Positions 1 to 10,658 of a stretch of 64,000 nt of DNA are shown here, in pieces. Each line of letters begins with the position of its first letter. Position 1 is the stretch's first letter. The notes under the pieces were generated by a model. That model was not told the origin of the DNA and searched no databases. It saw only the letters and a program-made list of their open reading frames with translations. Both the position numbers and the translations under genes were made by a program. The stretch comes from Scalesia atractyloides (taxonomy: Eukaryota > Streptophyta > Magnoliopsida > Asterales > Asteraceae): assembly GCA_947069175.1 (NCBI GenBank), contig CAMTDV010000027.1, positions 40,251,369 to 40,315,368 on the forward strand, in the 5' to 3' direction.

Positions 1-305
1 GCACCATCCCCATTGGATTGAGTTGGAAGATGTGGAATCGGTAGTGGTCCAAAATGTCAAGAAAAAATTTGGTTGCCGGCAGTCAGAAGTTACCATCGGC
101 GAAAAAATCAAAAAAATAATGTAATATAACCGGCTGGAGCGTCGGTGGCGGTCTCTCTATCAGAAGGATACCGGGCATCCCAATCCTTGGGGAACCGGAA
201 GCCGGACACCATCATCTGGAAATTGGCCGAAGACCACTTAAGCACCGACAAAGATGTAGAGGCCTCGCTGGCGGAAACACTCTCAGGAGGATCCCTGGTC
301 ACCAT
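1..305 (-). pseudogene. Antisense extra ORF of a Tat-type retrotransposon (putative gypsy-type transposon domain), N-terminal part
   Basis: Reading from an ATG at 305 on the minus strand, the product contains ESVSASEASTSL and ends ...PAGYITLFF at a TGA (108-110). In another frame the same gene continues to the window edge with DFFADGNF, a stop, then LPATKFFLDILDHYRFH. This order resembles the 'putative gypsy type transposon' domain (PF04195) of plant Ty3 elements. A slip in a T-run and a CGA-to-TGA type nonsense change explain the break. The frame is antisense to the LTR at 861-1840. Extra antisense ORFs between pol and the 3' LTR are known in Tat-lineage elements (Retand, Grande), so this is read as such an ORF. 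The C-terminus lies outside the window. The function of this protein class is unknown. Confidence 0.6.
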
Positions 306-339
306 CTAGAATCACCGGAAGAAAGAAAAGAGAAGAAGA

Positions 340-447
340 TTATAAGGAAAGAAGAGAACAAGACTTCAGAGAACAAGAATGCAGAGAGAAACAAAAAAAA
401 AGTTTTGAAAGTGTGCTTGAAACCCTAGATGGAATCACCTATTTATA
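340..447 (-). promoter_or_regulatory. TATA box and leader of the antisense ORF
   Basis: On the minus strand a TATAAATAGG box lies at 447-438. It is followed by about 130 nt of CT-rich leader and then the ATG at 305. No primer-binding site or LTR end lies between TATA and ATG, so the ORF appears to have its own promoter rather than using an LTR. Just upstream of the TATA box is a small perfect inverted repeat (about 449-471, CCCATCACA...TGTGATGGG). Confidence 0.5.
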
Positions 448-846
448 CCCATCACATTTAGTGTGATGGGGAAACGTGACGCAAGCGCAGACCGAAATAG
501 CTAATCCGCACATGACGCGTGTAGGGCAAGTGGCAATTGACGGTCGCCACGCGCACGTGGTTGGTACTTTCTATACCAATTCATTAATGAAAGAGAGGCT
601 GACTGTTGACAGCATGCCACAACTTTCAAAAGTCACTTCCACTCACCTTTTTTCTCACCAACTCGCCTGCAACATCAGCATGACAAAGATTCAAATTTCA
701 AAGACCTCATCATGAGCAAAGGTTTCCCCCACACAAAGGTTTTCTTCATCCCTTATTGAATTCTTGCCGTAGAAATAAGCGCGCATACATGAATTCTTGT
801 AGTCCAGCACACCACCTACTTGCCAACATGCGCATAGGAGCACACT

Positions 847-860
847 GGACTGGGGGGACT
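847..860 (+). other. Polypurine tract of the Tat-type element
   Basis: GGACTGGGGGGACT directly precedes a TG dinucleotide at 861. A G-rich tract of this form before the 3' LTR is typical of Tat-lineage Ty3 elements and primes plus-strand DNA synthesis. It sets the likely left edge of the LTR. Confidence 0.5.
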
Positions 861-1840
861 TGGAGGGGTATGGTCCCAAAAACTCTGTGCTTGCGCAAGG
901 AACCAACCCTCAATGACAACATACCACAAGAATAACCTTGTGCGCAATGCGCAATGGTGCGCCATTCTTGAAACAAGCAGGTTGCCTAAATAACCTTGCG
1001 CGCAACGTGCAACGGTATTGCAATCTTGATACTAGCAGGTCACACAACAAACCTTGCGCACACTGCGCAACGACAAGTTAGACCTGGAAGTGCAGGACCC
1101 TTGACCCTGTGCGGATCAAACAACCCTCTAGCCGCGAAGTCCTAAAACCTTGCACAAGGCCAAGACCAACATGAGAGCAACTCATAGTCTTGAGAAAAGG
1201 ACTTAATCCCTACAACTCCGCGCTAGTCAAAAAGCACTGATAAAGCCGCGCGGAAGGGAGAAATGCAAAGAGGCGTTGACCAAATACTAGGGTACAAAGT
1301 GGCAGAGCTGTGACCCAATAGCCGCTCGGCAGGTTGTGTCAGATTGCGTTGCATGATAAACTATAATGCAAAGGACAGACTATATGCAAGGATGTACACG
1401 TAGCACCAACCAAACTCACGCCAGCGACTGTCACACGATCTCCACTATCGGATGATGATAGGTCCGACAACTGCCATGACACGTGGCTCCACAAACCATG
1501 CGCCAAACGCACCTCCTGCCAAAGACCATTAATGGTCGATGTAGAGGAGACAGAACGGATATCCCTGGTCGTCGGGCCCAGGCCCAAGGCCCATCAGCCC
1601 ATCTCTTACACACCTATCTTCGGCTATAAAATAAGGATTAGACTACAAGGTAAACCACTTACGATCATACGCTATCACTAATTACTTGCAATCCCAAATA
1701 CTTATTCTCATGCCGGAGTGTGAACACAGAGAAAACCCTCCCCCTTTCTCTCGTGACGAGGCTAACGGCGTTTCTAGTTTTGTAGAAAGCTTAAAGTGAG
1801 ATCACCTAGATGAGCAAACGAGAGATAACTTTTTATGCAG
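861..1840 (+). mobile_element. 3' LTR of a Tat/Retand-type Ty3 retrotransposon (right end uncertain)
   Basis: The LTR begins TGGAGGGGTATGG after the polypurine tract. It carries a TATA-like CTATAAAATA at 1624-1633, followed by the cytosine-rich stretch and short ACCCTCCCCC block (about 1730-1745) usual for R-U5 of this group. U3 holds three imperfect units of about 58-62 bp (930-1090) built around CCTTGCGCGCAACG. I place the end near the CA at about 1838 but see no TSD, because the 5' end of the element is outside the window. The region 1841-2180 has no recognisable gene. Confidence 0.5.
930..1090 (+). repeat. Three imperfect ~60-bp subrepeats in LTR U3
   Basis: Units at about 930-987, 988-1044 and 1045-1090 share ACCTTGYGCGCAA and AGCAGGT segments. 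They lie upstream of the TATA box, so they may be promoter or enhancer subrepeats (inference). Confidence 0.5.
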
Positions 1841-2180
1841 ATACGTTGAGCTGTTACTAAGATATCTCCGGATACCTCTCGGTTCAGCTAGTGTTTCTTA
1901 AGTACAGATGGTTACTTTTTATGATGTTTCTTTCTAAAACTCCATATATCATGTAATATACTTAGATAGTTTGTTACTAAACGCCAATAAATGTATAGTT
2001 GGTATAATATTGTTTGGGTGTATGAGACTGCCATTTTACATATATCATTTGTGTTATTAAAACACTATGTATCATATGAGATTGTCTTATTGGACAACAT
2101 ATATCATTTAAATAGTATTAAAACACCATGGAAATTAAACTTGATTTATAGGCAAAGAGGGGACGAGGGTAACAATAAAT

Positions 2181-3389
2181 GTGCACACCGGAACGGCCAA
2201 AAACGCCAATAAAAGGAAGGCCTTAAGTCAGGATATTGAGGTTGAGGAAGAACCATTTTTTCAGTTTAGTGGGGCTAGAGTTTTGTTAATAGCAAAACAT
2301 TCAAACTTGACTGGTTGGTTTATAAATTTGAATAAAAATCAAAGACAGGTAGTACACGACATGGGATTTGGTGCTGCCTTGAAGTTGAAAACAGACAGCA
2401 CTACCCACAATGCTTAGGTACTGGTTGATTGAAAGTTATGATGAAAGAACAAACAATCTAAATGTTGGCATCCATACAATACATATTAATGAAGAATTGA
2501 TAAACTCTTTAATGGGTATACTGAATGGAAACGTGGTCGTGAAGGGGAAAATGTCAACAAATAAAGACGAAGTAGTGGATGAGTGGAGAGCACAATTCAA
2601 AGGGATTGGCCGGATTAACAGACCAACTGTGAAGCTCTTCTTTGATGACATCTTGCCTCAGATAGATAGCTTCGGGAGAAACTTCTGCCTAAATTTTCTT
2701 GTAGCATTCTTCACTATAATTGGCATGCAAGTGATAATGCGATCGTAACTAACTGTTCTTACACTACATTAAATGAAACATTCAAATAAACCAACTGAAC
2801 TGGTGTGGTTATCTCATCCAATGCTTGCAACACGCCAAAACCGCATGGTCTTCAAAAAAGCATTTCACAGGGCCCTTGATCGTACTAGCAGTAAGAAAAC
2901 AATTTCAATATATAATTGTTTGCAAAAAATAACAAATTCAAAAATTTAAAATTTATTGTGTTACAGCTTGCCTTGGTGAATGATGCTTGCAATAGACAAA
3001 GGTTGAGACGACAAGAAGGATACCCGATTGAGTGGGTCACAACAAGAACTCTTGACCTGTTTGAGATTATACTAGTTAAAAGGAAATATGGTGGAGAGCC
3101 AAAACGCCAAGATGGCAAAGAAATTAAAAAGAAAACTGTTAAGAAGGCTAAGAAAACACAATTACAAACAGTTGTTCAAGGAAAAGCCACACCCAAGACA
3201 ACAGACAAAATGGAGGGTGTTGATGAAGAAGATGTTGATGCTGATGATGTTGACAATGAAGATGAAGTTGATGTTCACAATGTTGATGAGCATGCTGATA
3301 ATGATGATGAGGTTAATGATGCTGATGGCGATGATCATGATGAGATTGACGATGAAGATGGTTTTGATGATCATTATGATGATGCTTAA
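2181..3389 (+). pseudogene. Decayed ORFs resembling the N-terminal region of transposon-associated Ulp1-type proteins
   Basis: Three consecutive reading frames (2181-2417, 2410-2748, 2916-3389) look like one broken gene. The first ends with MGFGAALKLKTDS. The second contains RYWLIESYDERTNNLNVG, then a helix-rich stretch and EWRAQF. The third has a basic linker followed by a run of about 60 residues that are mostly Asp, Glu, His and Val, encoded by GAT/GAA repeats (3220-3389). The spacing of MGFG, the F/Y-W-L-I block and EWxxQF recalls the N-terminal half of plant MULE-borne Ulp1 protease-like proteins. No C48 catalytic domain is visible downstream. Assignment is from memory of the family; the acidic tail is seen directly. 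Confidence 0.35.
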
Positions 3390-3836
3390 AACGAGCCTGA
3401 AATTCAAAACGCCATGATGATCGATGATGAGAATGAAGATGCTTTCTATCAAAGGGTGGTTGCTGAAGATGTAGAAAGCCAAAATAGGATGTCGAAGTTT
3501 CTGCATCATGGACCATGCTCTAGTCAGAGTACTAACACAATATGAAGACCATGGTGCTGGTGAGAAACAACAAAACAATGAAGCTGACGAGGTATGCTGT
3601 TCGAATAATATGTTTAACAAAAAAACACAAAACGCAATAGTTAATAATTCATAGCAGATTTTTGGTTGGTTTGCAATATTACATTCACCAAAGGCTAAAC
3701 AACGACCCTGGATAGAACCCATGAATGTAACTTTTGACATAAACATTAAAACATTTGAGTAATGTGCCCATAAAGTTAGCTTTGTTGGTTGCCTTGTAAT
3801 ACTACATTACCAAGGTAACTGCTAAGTCGAAACAAA

Positions 3837-3923
3837 TGAAACAAAGGTATGGTTTCAGTTGATTGTTATCAATACTCCATCAAACATCACTTGATCTTCA
3901 TTTATAACCATACCTTTGTTTCA
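3837..3923. repeat. Perfect 18-bp inverted repeat with 51-nt loop
   Basis: TGAAACAAAGGTATGGTT at 3837-3854 recurs as its exact reverse complement at 3906-3923. The two arms flank 51 nt. It lies just upstream of the NF-YB fragment. It may be a MITE remnant or a duplicated, inverted piece of an exon; no TSD is evident. Confidence 0.75.
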
Positions 3924-3958
3924 GTTGGCAGCATTTATTGAGGTTTTAGGAAGGCATT

Positions 3959-4048
3959 GTTAGGGGGCAAGATCACTTTATGCCAATAGCAAATGTGATC
4001 AGGATCATGCGAAAAATCTTTACCCAAAATTTTGTTGGTTGTCATTAA
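3959..4048 (+). pseudogene. Fragment of a LEC1-type NF-YB (HAP3) histone-fold gene
   Basis: One frame reads QDHFMPIANVIRIMRKI, preceded by V-R-G, and reaches a stop at 4046-4048. This is the start of the NF-YB histone-fold domain. The MPIANVIRIMRKI spelling is the LEC1/L1L form rather than the LPIANVSRIMKK form of other NF-YBs. Intact LEC1-type proteins continue with a HAKISDDAKETIQEC-like segment, which is absent; the frame drifts after Ile and then stops. Upstream, a stop lies four codons before the V-R-G, so only about 20-25 codons survive. NF-YB binds CCAAT boxes with NF-YC and NF-YA; this fragment cannot do so. It is a relic or a piece captured by a mobile element. Confidence 0.7.
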
Positions 4049-4103
4049 TATTGCACAAGATGTTAATTTTCATCGCATGGGTTTCTATGTATTTTATAAT
4101 TTG

Positions 4104-4215
4104 AGGGGTGTTTGGGATTGCCGTTAGTAAGCGTTCACAATGGTGCAAGTCCTTTTTTTTTAAAACACCCACGTAAACTCTCTATCCTGAATTCCTGACA
4201 TCAAACAACCCCTTA
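4104..4215. repeat. Possible short hAT-like MITE
   Basis: A GGGGTGTTTGG end at about 4105 and its inverted counterpart CAAACAACCCC at about 4203-4213 could be imperfect TIRs of a ~110-bp element. No convincing 8-bp TSD is seen, so this is tentative. Confidence 0.25.
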
Positions 4216-4832
4216 CACATAGAGAGCTAAAAAAATGATAGCTTGATATAAACTTGTGTAGTTGTTTGATAGCTTCTTCCTAGAATGTCGCCAACAAGGT
4301 GAATGCTTGTGCTGGAAGAATTAATGACTGTAAAAGAGGTTGGAGATTCGCAGTCGGTTAGTCTACTAAGGACTTCTACGGTCAGCAAAAGTCAACAATC
4401 CAGGTTTAATCATGTGCAAGTACCTGCAAACTTTATTATTTTCATGATTTTTTAGAACATTCCTAGCCTCTGAAAATATGGGAGTGTAACCTATATATTA
4501 GTGAGAGTTGTATTTTGTTATGAGTAGAGCAGGGAGAAAAAAGAGAAAAAATTACTGTTTATCAGTAAATTTAGAGACGACACTGTTTGCCTCTATAGGT
4601 TTTTTAATATTTTTGAAAGTGGTTGTAAATGAAGGAGAGAGAAAAGATAATGATAAAAGTATAAAAAATATTATTTAATTGAAAAGAAAAAAGAAAAAAA
4701 GTAATGTTTTTTAGTGTAATTACAAAGATGGAGTAAGAGTGTTGATTATTAATGCTCTTATAAACTATATTATAAATATGATTGAATTTAACAATAATTT
4801 TGCTTATTTTTACACCAGCCGAAAATGGTACG

Positions 4833-5517
4833 TAGGGATGGTAGAAAAAACCCGAACCCGATGGGTATACCAAAAACATATGGGACGAATATACCCGAAA
4901 CCCGACGGGTAATGAGCCGGGTATGAGATTAGTTTTTAAAAAATTCATGGGTATGGGTCGGGTATGAGATTAGGTGATATCCGACCAGATTATCCGAAAC
5001 CACATACCCGTTTACCCAAACTATATACCCGAAACTATATACCCGAAACTTTTATATTTATATTCTTATTTCCCCTTAACCCTTATCTATTACTGACTTA
5101 TTTTAGTAGGTTCATTATGTGAAAAAAAACTTTTGAAATATATATTTAATAATGTTATTTATATTTTGTGTGTTTTGAAGTATATAAATAAAACTATCTA
5201 AAAATTATAATTTATGATTTATTTTGTCATGTAGTTATATGTAAGTAATATATATTTTAATTTATAACATTTGTTTTATCAATAAAAATTATACACTTAT
5301 TACAACAGTAATAAAAATGTATTTAAAAATATCAATCGGTATCTTTTAACAAACTTAATGGGTATAACCAATACTCGCGAGTATGCCTGATACTCGAAAG
5401 GTAATTACCCGACAAACACCCGATGGTATTAGGCCAGGTATGGGACACGATTTCACAACCGGGTATGGGTATGGGATTACCAATACCCGACCTGAATCCG
5501 ACCCATTACCATCCCTA
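4833..5517. mobile_element. Non-autonomous hAT-like element with 11-bp TIRs and 8-bp TSD
   Basis: The left end TAGGGATGGTA (4833-4843) is the exact reverse complement of the right end (5507-5517). Flanking 8-mers are ATGGTACG (4825-4832) and ATGGTATG (5518-5525), which match at seven of eight bases. An 8-bp duplication with short TIRs is the hAT signature. Subterminal regions on both sides are full of ACCCG/CGGGT words in opposite orientations (about 4852-5060 and 5395-5505), so the ends can pair over a long distance. The 685-bp body is AT-rich and has no transposase, so it would need one in trans. Confidence 0.8.
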
Positions 5518-7001
5518 ATGGTATGTAGTTAACTCTAAACAAACAGACCCAAAGTTAAGTTCCATGATTGGTTCTTGAACCGGCTCTTGGTCATGAAACA
5601 CCAAATAAAAGCACAAAATCTTAGAGAATCCGAAGAAGTCTACTTGAGGAGTTGATTTAGCTGGGTGGTAATGTTAAGAAGTTGAAAAACACCAACACAA
5701 CATTTGTCTGTCGCCTGAGTTTGAGCTTAGATGAGCTGAACTTAAAGCACTAGCTCGAAGGTAAATTTATGGGTCGACTCAAATGGGTTGGCTTGAAGAC
5801 TCACTTAAGTTCAACAGTTAATTGTATAAAGTTAGATATAGTTATAAAACCAATGCTACTAAAAATTATAGCTTGTGTTTTTAATAAAACCATTTAAGAA
5901 GTTGTAATCGTTTGAATATTGTGCGATTTCCATTTTTTTTTGAAAATTTTCTATTCAATTGTGTGACAAGAGAGAGAGAGAGAGAGAGGGGGATAGGGGG
6001 TGTAAACAAGTCTAGAATACTGACATTAAAAAATAATCAATTCATTTATATGTTCAATTTCAGTTGAGAGTAGGACAAATTTAGTAAAGTAGGGAAAAGA
6101 AAAGGAAGTAGAAATGACGCTTATGATATGAACTCGTTTTGGGTGAACAAAATTGAAATTCTTGATTGTTGTATATATTACTAACAAAGTAACAGAAAAA
6201 GGGTTTTTGGGCATTTTTCTTTTTTTATAGGTTATTATCGTTTATCAACAAGTGTTATCGTTTGACTATGTTACTTGATAAATGTTGTAGGAAACGTCGG
6301 CTCCTGTTGTTGATGGGAATGAAGTAGAAAGTGGTCTCATCATCTAAACCACAATTGGAGGCAAGAATGGATAACCAAAACATGCTTCATTTTTATGAGA
6401 CTTTTAAGTCATATTCATTGTAGATGTGTTTTCCAGGGTGGAATACACAAATGTAATTCATGTAAAGATAAACCACTCTCTGTCCTAAGGTGCGTTACAT
6501 TATAAAATAACACATGGTTTATAGCTATTATGTTCTTGTTTGTATATTGGAAGTTGTTTGGGTGTTAAAAAATGTATTAGAATTTATCAATTAAGTCATT
6601 TGGAATTTTGTAACATGCAAGTTGCAAGAAAAGCATCCAAATGTGGTGTGATTTTTTGATCTCAAAGTTTTCACGAAGAAATAAAAGCTTTGAAAACTAT
6701 AAAACATTCAAATTAATTAGATAACATTCAAATTAATTAGATGTTCTGTTTTAAGTTGCGAAAATAGAAATATTAATGGTTTGATATAAGAAGGGTATGA
6801 ACAGTAAAAGTAAGAGAATTTGCTTGCATATGACTGAAACAAGTATAAGGCGCATGATATTAAAAGGATGAGTCGTTTTTATAGTTGGTGTTTATGTTAA
6901 CTTCTTTAAAAAGAACCATTTATGTTTAGTATCTTTCAATAAACATTTGTTTTATGTTTAAAGTTTTCTTACGTTTCTAATTTTATGAAACAAAGTTACA
7001 A
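5518..7001. other. AT-rich intergenic DNA without recognised genes
   Basis: No coding region is supported. It contains an (AG)n microsatellite at about 5969-5988, immediately followed by a G-rich tract, and a 20-bp tandem duplication AACATTCAAATTAATTAGAT at 6703-6722 and 6723-6742. Confidence 0.6.
6994..7001. other. Left TSD (AGTTACAA) of the MULE-like element
   Basis: AGTTACAA here is repeated exactly at 12054-12061, directly outside the right TIR. It marks the insertion site of the 5.05-kb element. If the true TSD is the usual 9 bp of MULEs, the ninth base differs between the sides. Confidence 0.75.
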
Positions 7002-7616
7002 GGCTCAATCTATTCACAAAACCCTGCTGTCTATTTGGACACCCTTGGCCTTAGATGGGTTGTCTAGGGCTAGACGCCACGTATTGCACTGATTTTGAGG
7101 AGTCAGCAAGTATCTGGCATGGCGCATAAATTTTAGCATTTAGATGGGGCGTCAGGACCTAGACGACCCGTCTTGGAACTTGTGTTTTTTTGTTGGAAAA
7201 TGGATGTTTTGGTGGGTAGATTGGTTGTTGTTGAAGTTTGAAAAAACAGTGTTTTGGTGGGGTAAATTGATTGTTGTTGGAGGTTGATTTTTTTTAGGTG
7301 TAATTTTAGGTTTTTAAAAAGTTTTGTTTATTGTATAAAAAGTGAGTTATCTTTTTCAATCGTTTATATATTTAATTATTTTTACATTATATTTTAAAAA
7401 AATAATATAATACTAAAATTTAATAATGTTTTCAACATTTTAAGATGAATGCAACAAGTGTATGTTGTTTCCATATTACATTTCAATGTCGATTTAACAC
7501 AAACAATCATCAAGTAATCGAATGACTGAAAACAAAGTTAAAGATAACATATATAACATAAATTTGTACAACCATAACAATATTATCTGTACAGCTGAAA
7601 ACTAAATACAAAATGT

Positions 7617-9017
7617 CTATGCATACGAGTCGGCCTCGGAGTCGGGTTCGAGATCTGGCTGCTGCGGCTGCTGCTGCTGATGTGGTGCTCGAGGTGGTGG
7701 GAGCGGTATGGCAGGTAACCCCCCTCTCTCTCTCGTCTATCTTGTGCCTCCCGAACCAGCCAGCCAAAGAGATCCATAACCTTGTCGACGTCGGCTCGTA
7801 AGCGCGGGTATGCCGCACCCCCCGGGGCATGACCTAGAAGGACGTGCTGCGGAAACTGAGGCGCCCCATGAGGTGGTGGTGGCGGTGGTGGTGCCGGTCC
7901 GTCAACATCAACCGGAGGGTCCTGGACTACCGCTGCCTCATCTGCTGCCGGATAGACTAGAGCGAAGTGATCGGGCAGCGGCTCTGGAATCCATGGCTTA
8001 CATTCGCGGGTTTTAAACCGCTCGCCTAGCACGCCGAACCTCTTCACCAGCCTCATCCCCCGCAAGGTCAGAAAACCCATCCGCATGGACGGTATGGCCG
8101 GCTGCAAGTGCGGGTCTGACTTCGGCACAAGACCCAATGACCGGGCCATCACGGTGACGTACGCCCCACCGTACAAAAAGTCGCGCTCCTGCCGGTGGTG
8201 GGCGGAGGCGAAGTACTGGGTGAGACCGTGCGCAAGTGCGCACGGCCTCCTGTACAAAAGGCAATAGAAAAAAATAAGTCGGTGCTCGTACACCACTCAC
8301 AGCTTTGTTCGCGAGCGGTCATAGACGTAGTGAGCATCCGATGTAGATCCTGCACATTATATTAGTGAAACACGGAAATTAATTCATAGCAACAATAATC
8401 AAACAATTACCGTAATAAACGTACGTACCTGTACAGCGGGTCGGCAACGTGAGAAATCCTCCCCTTCCAGCGACCACCTCCCAAAATCCCAAAAGAGTGG
8501 CTCTATCCACCACCACAAGCCCCTCCGTATATACATCCGTAGCAATCTCCTCCTGCAGGTATATGCCGCTATGAACGACAAACTCTGCAAGCGTCATCAA
8601 ATGCCACACACCGGCAAGCCTAAATGAAACCTCCGGCTGAGGGGGAGGACCCTGTGGCTGGGGAGGCGGCTGGTCGACCCGTGGAGGGTGAAACGTAAAG
8701 GTCGACAGGAACTCGACGAGCAACTCCCTGTAAGTCGGCGTGCCGGCCAGGTCAAACAATCGGTGCCACGGGGAATCAACGGGAATGAAGAATCGAAGTC
8801 TAGGCGTCTCACCAATCGCCTCGATCGCGTCCCAGTCGACCGCCGAGTGCGATCTGACCTGCATCCGGCGTAGCTTCCCGCAAAATCGGGCGACCTCGGT
8901 GTCGGGCGGGAACTCAAGGTAGGGGTGGCCGTGGAGCGGATCCACCGGCGCTGGCGGGGCCCGTCGCGGACCATGCGGATGTGGGTCCCCGTGTATCGGA
9001 TCTCCAATCTCGTCCAT
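7617..9017 (-). pseudogene. ATHILA ORF1-like protein gene, intron-containing, frameshifted
   Basis: The gene starts at ATG 9017. The N-terminal region is Pro/His-rich; then come a DWDAIEAIGETPRLRFF segment and WHRLFDLAGTPTYRELLVEF. A central block FRLAGVWHLMTLAEF is followed, after a frameshift near 8470, by ADPLYRYV. A GT-AG intron of 75-79 nt follows (acceptor AG at 8351-8350; donor near 8428-8424), then LHRMLTTSMTAR and TDLFF. A second slip in a T-run near 8275 restores FYCLLYRRPCALAHGL, FLYGGAYVTVMARSLGL and a proline-rich tail. The pattern 'W..T..E...G-Y ... DP.....HR..TT....R ... TDLF..YC ... Y....GG.YVT..ARS.GL' is that of the ATHILA ORF-1 family (PF03078), whose role is unknown. A third slip near 7735 would give a Gln-rich acidic tail ending at 7617; without it the frame ends at 7583. 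GC content is far above that of its flanks. No gag, RT or LTR accompanies it. Confidence 0.65.
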
Positions 9018-9094
9018 AACTAATCTGCGATTGTATTAGAATTTAACACGAATAAAACAATAAATTATAAAAGTAAAAAAAAGTATTTTAACAG

Positions 9095-9950
9095 CTCGTC
9101 TATTGGGGTCGTCTAGGGCTAAACACCCCGTCTTGTTCATCAGAAATCCCAAATACTTCAACATCACAGCGCATAAACCCCAAAAACTTTCAAATTCACA
9201 AACAACCTACGTTCTAAATACATAATACATTAAAGTTTATTGAAGTATAGTTGAAAATACGTACCAGAGATGCTTGATTTCGCAAAAATACGGCCCGGAA
9301 TACGACAGAATACGTATGTGTGTGTGTGGTCGAGTGTGTTTTTTGTGTTGGTGTCGTCTGTCTCTGATCGTCTAGGCAACAAGTCATATACGAGGCCTAG
9401 ACGGGTCGTCTAGGCCTAGACGGGTCGTATGGAATAAACAGATAATTACCATTTTACCCCTGGTTGCTGGCCGTCTAGGCCTAATCAGGGGCAAAATGGT
9501 AATTAACCAGTTGAGTGTTTTACAGCTCAGCGTGGTTAATTACCATTTTGCCCCTGAATTAGGCCTAGACGGAGGGCAGTTCAGGGGTAAATTGGTAATT
9601 TACATTTTAAATTTAAAATTAATTTTTTTCAGGGATAAAGATCCCGCCCACACCGTACGTTGCGTCTAAGTCTAGACGACCCGTCTAGGCCTTGACATTA
9701 TGCCCATTTTGCCCCTGATTTTGGCTTAGACGACCAAGAAACCACGGGTAGAATGGTAATTTACATTTTAAACTTTAAATTCAGAATTTACCAAACTATA
9801 CGTTGCGTCTAGGTCTAGACGACCCATCTAGGCCTTGATAATATCACCATTTTGCCCCTGAGTTTAGCCTAGACGACCAACAAACCGGGATAGAATGGTC
9901 TTCTTGCTAGACCAAGACGGGGCATCTAGGTCTAGACGACCCGTATGTAT
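9095..9950. repeat. Array of GTCTAGG / AGACGACCCGTCT palindromic words
   Basis: Words of the form GTCTAGGCCTAGACG and TCTAGACGACCCGTCT recur at about 9096, 9368-9430, 9470, 9560, 9665-9690, 9727, 9810-9835, 9870 and 9913-9945. Between them the phrase CATTTTGCCCCTGA repeats in both orientations. A ~29-bp hairpin is formed by 9480-9508 and 9534-9562. The same words occur in both TIRs, as expected for subterminal transposase-binding repeats (inference). Confidence 0.6.
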
Positions 9951-10068
9951 ACATTAAATTTTTTTTGGTATAACTAATAGTATTTTATTTACTTAATTTG
10001 AACTTTGATATAAGCTTACATTCTACCGGTACACCAAAGGCACAACAAATAAACCATACAAATCCTAT

Positions 10069-10254
10069 CTAAAAATCAACAAACTCCGGGTATTGACAAA
10101 CAGACGGCAATTATACTCTCCGAGCTCGCACGTCCCACCGTCGCCACCGGCAGTATCGACATTTCGTCATCTGTCGGTGCCGATGGTTGGACATGAGAGC
10201 TCGGAGAGTATAATTGCTGTTGTTTGTCAATACCTGGAGTTTGTTGGTTTTTAG
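10069..10254. repeat. Hairpin module 1
   Basis: The left arm 10069-10153 and right arm 10171-10254 pair over about 84 nt with fewer than ten mismatches. Key blocks are AACAAACTCC, TATTGACAAACA, AATTATACTCTCCGAGCTC and CACCGGCAG. The loop is 10154-10170. Arms contain the SacI-like GAGCTC in both strands. Confidence 0.9.
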
Positions 10255-10285
10255 ATGGGCTTTGTATGGTTTTTTTAAACCGTAC

Positions 10286-10459
10286 AACCAACAAACTCCA
10301 GGTATTGACCAACAATTATACTCTCCGAGCTCTCACGTCCCACCGTCGCCACTGGCAGTATCGACAATTCGTCATCTGCCTGTGCAGACAGTTGGACGTG
10401 AGAGCTCAGAGAGTATAATTGTTGTTGTTTGTCAATAACGGTAGTTTGTTGGTTTTTAG
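10286..10459. repeat. Hairpin module 2
   Basis: The left arm is 10286-10358 and the right arm 10376-10459, with the same blocks as module 1. It lacks the first CTAAAA bases on the left, which are replaced by a spacer CCGTAC. Confidence 0.9.
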
Positions 10460-10472
10460 ATGGGCTTTGTAT

Positions 10473-10658
10473 CTAAAAACCAACAAACTCGGGTATTGAC
10501 AAACATACGGTAATCATACTATCCGAGCTCTCACGTCCAACCGTCGCCACAGGCAGTATTGACATTTCGTCATCTGCCGGTGGCGACGGTTGGACGTGAG
10601 AGCTCGGAGAGTATAATTACCATCTTTTTGTCAATACTCAGAGTTTGTTGGTTTTTAG
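10473..10658. repeat. Hairpin module 3
   Basis: The left arm is 10473-10556 and the right arm 10574-10658. The central 35 bp of the arms (around GAGCTCTCACGTCCAACCG) are perfectly complementary, making this the best-preserved module. Confidence 0.9.

Noticed and set aside
3162..3746. 194-codon minus-strand frame rich in Ile, Met and Asn
   Set aside because: It is the complement of the GAT/GAA acidic repeat of the plus-strand pseudogene and has no independent support.
7583..7830. Alternative C-terminal frames of the ATHILA-ORF1-like gene
   Set aside because: They are translations of the same GC-rich repeat in wrong frames; the tail ending at 7617 has composition most like the rest of the protein.
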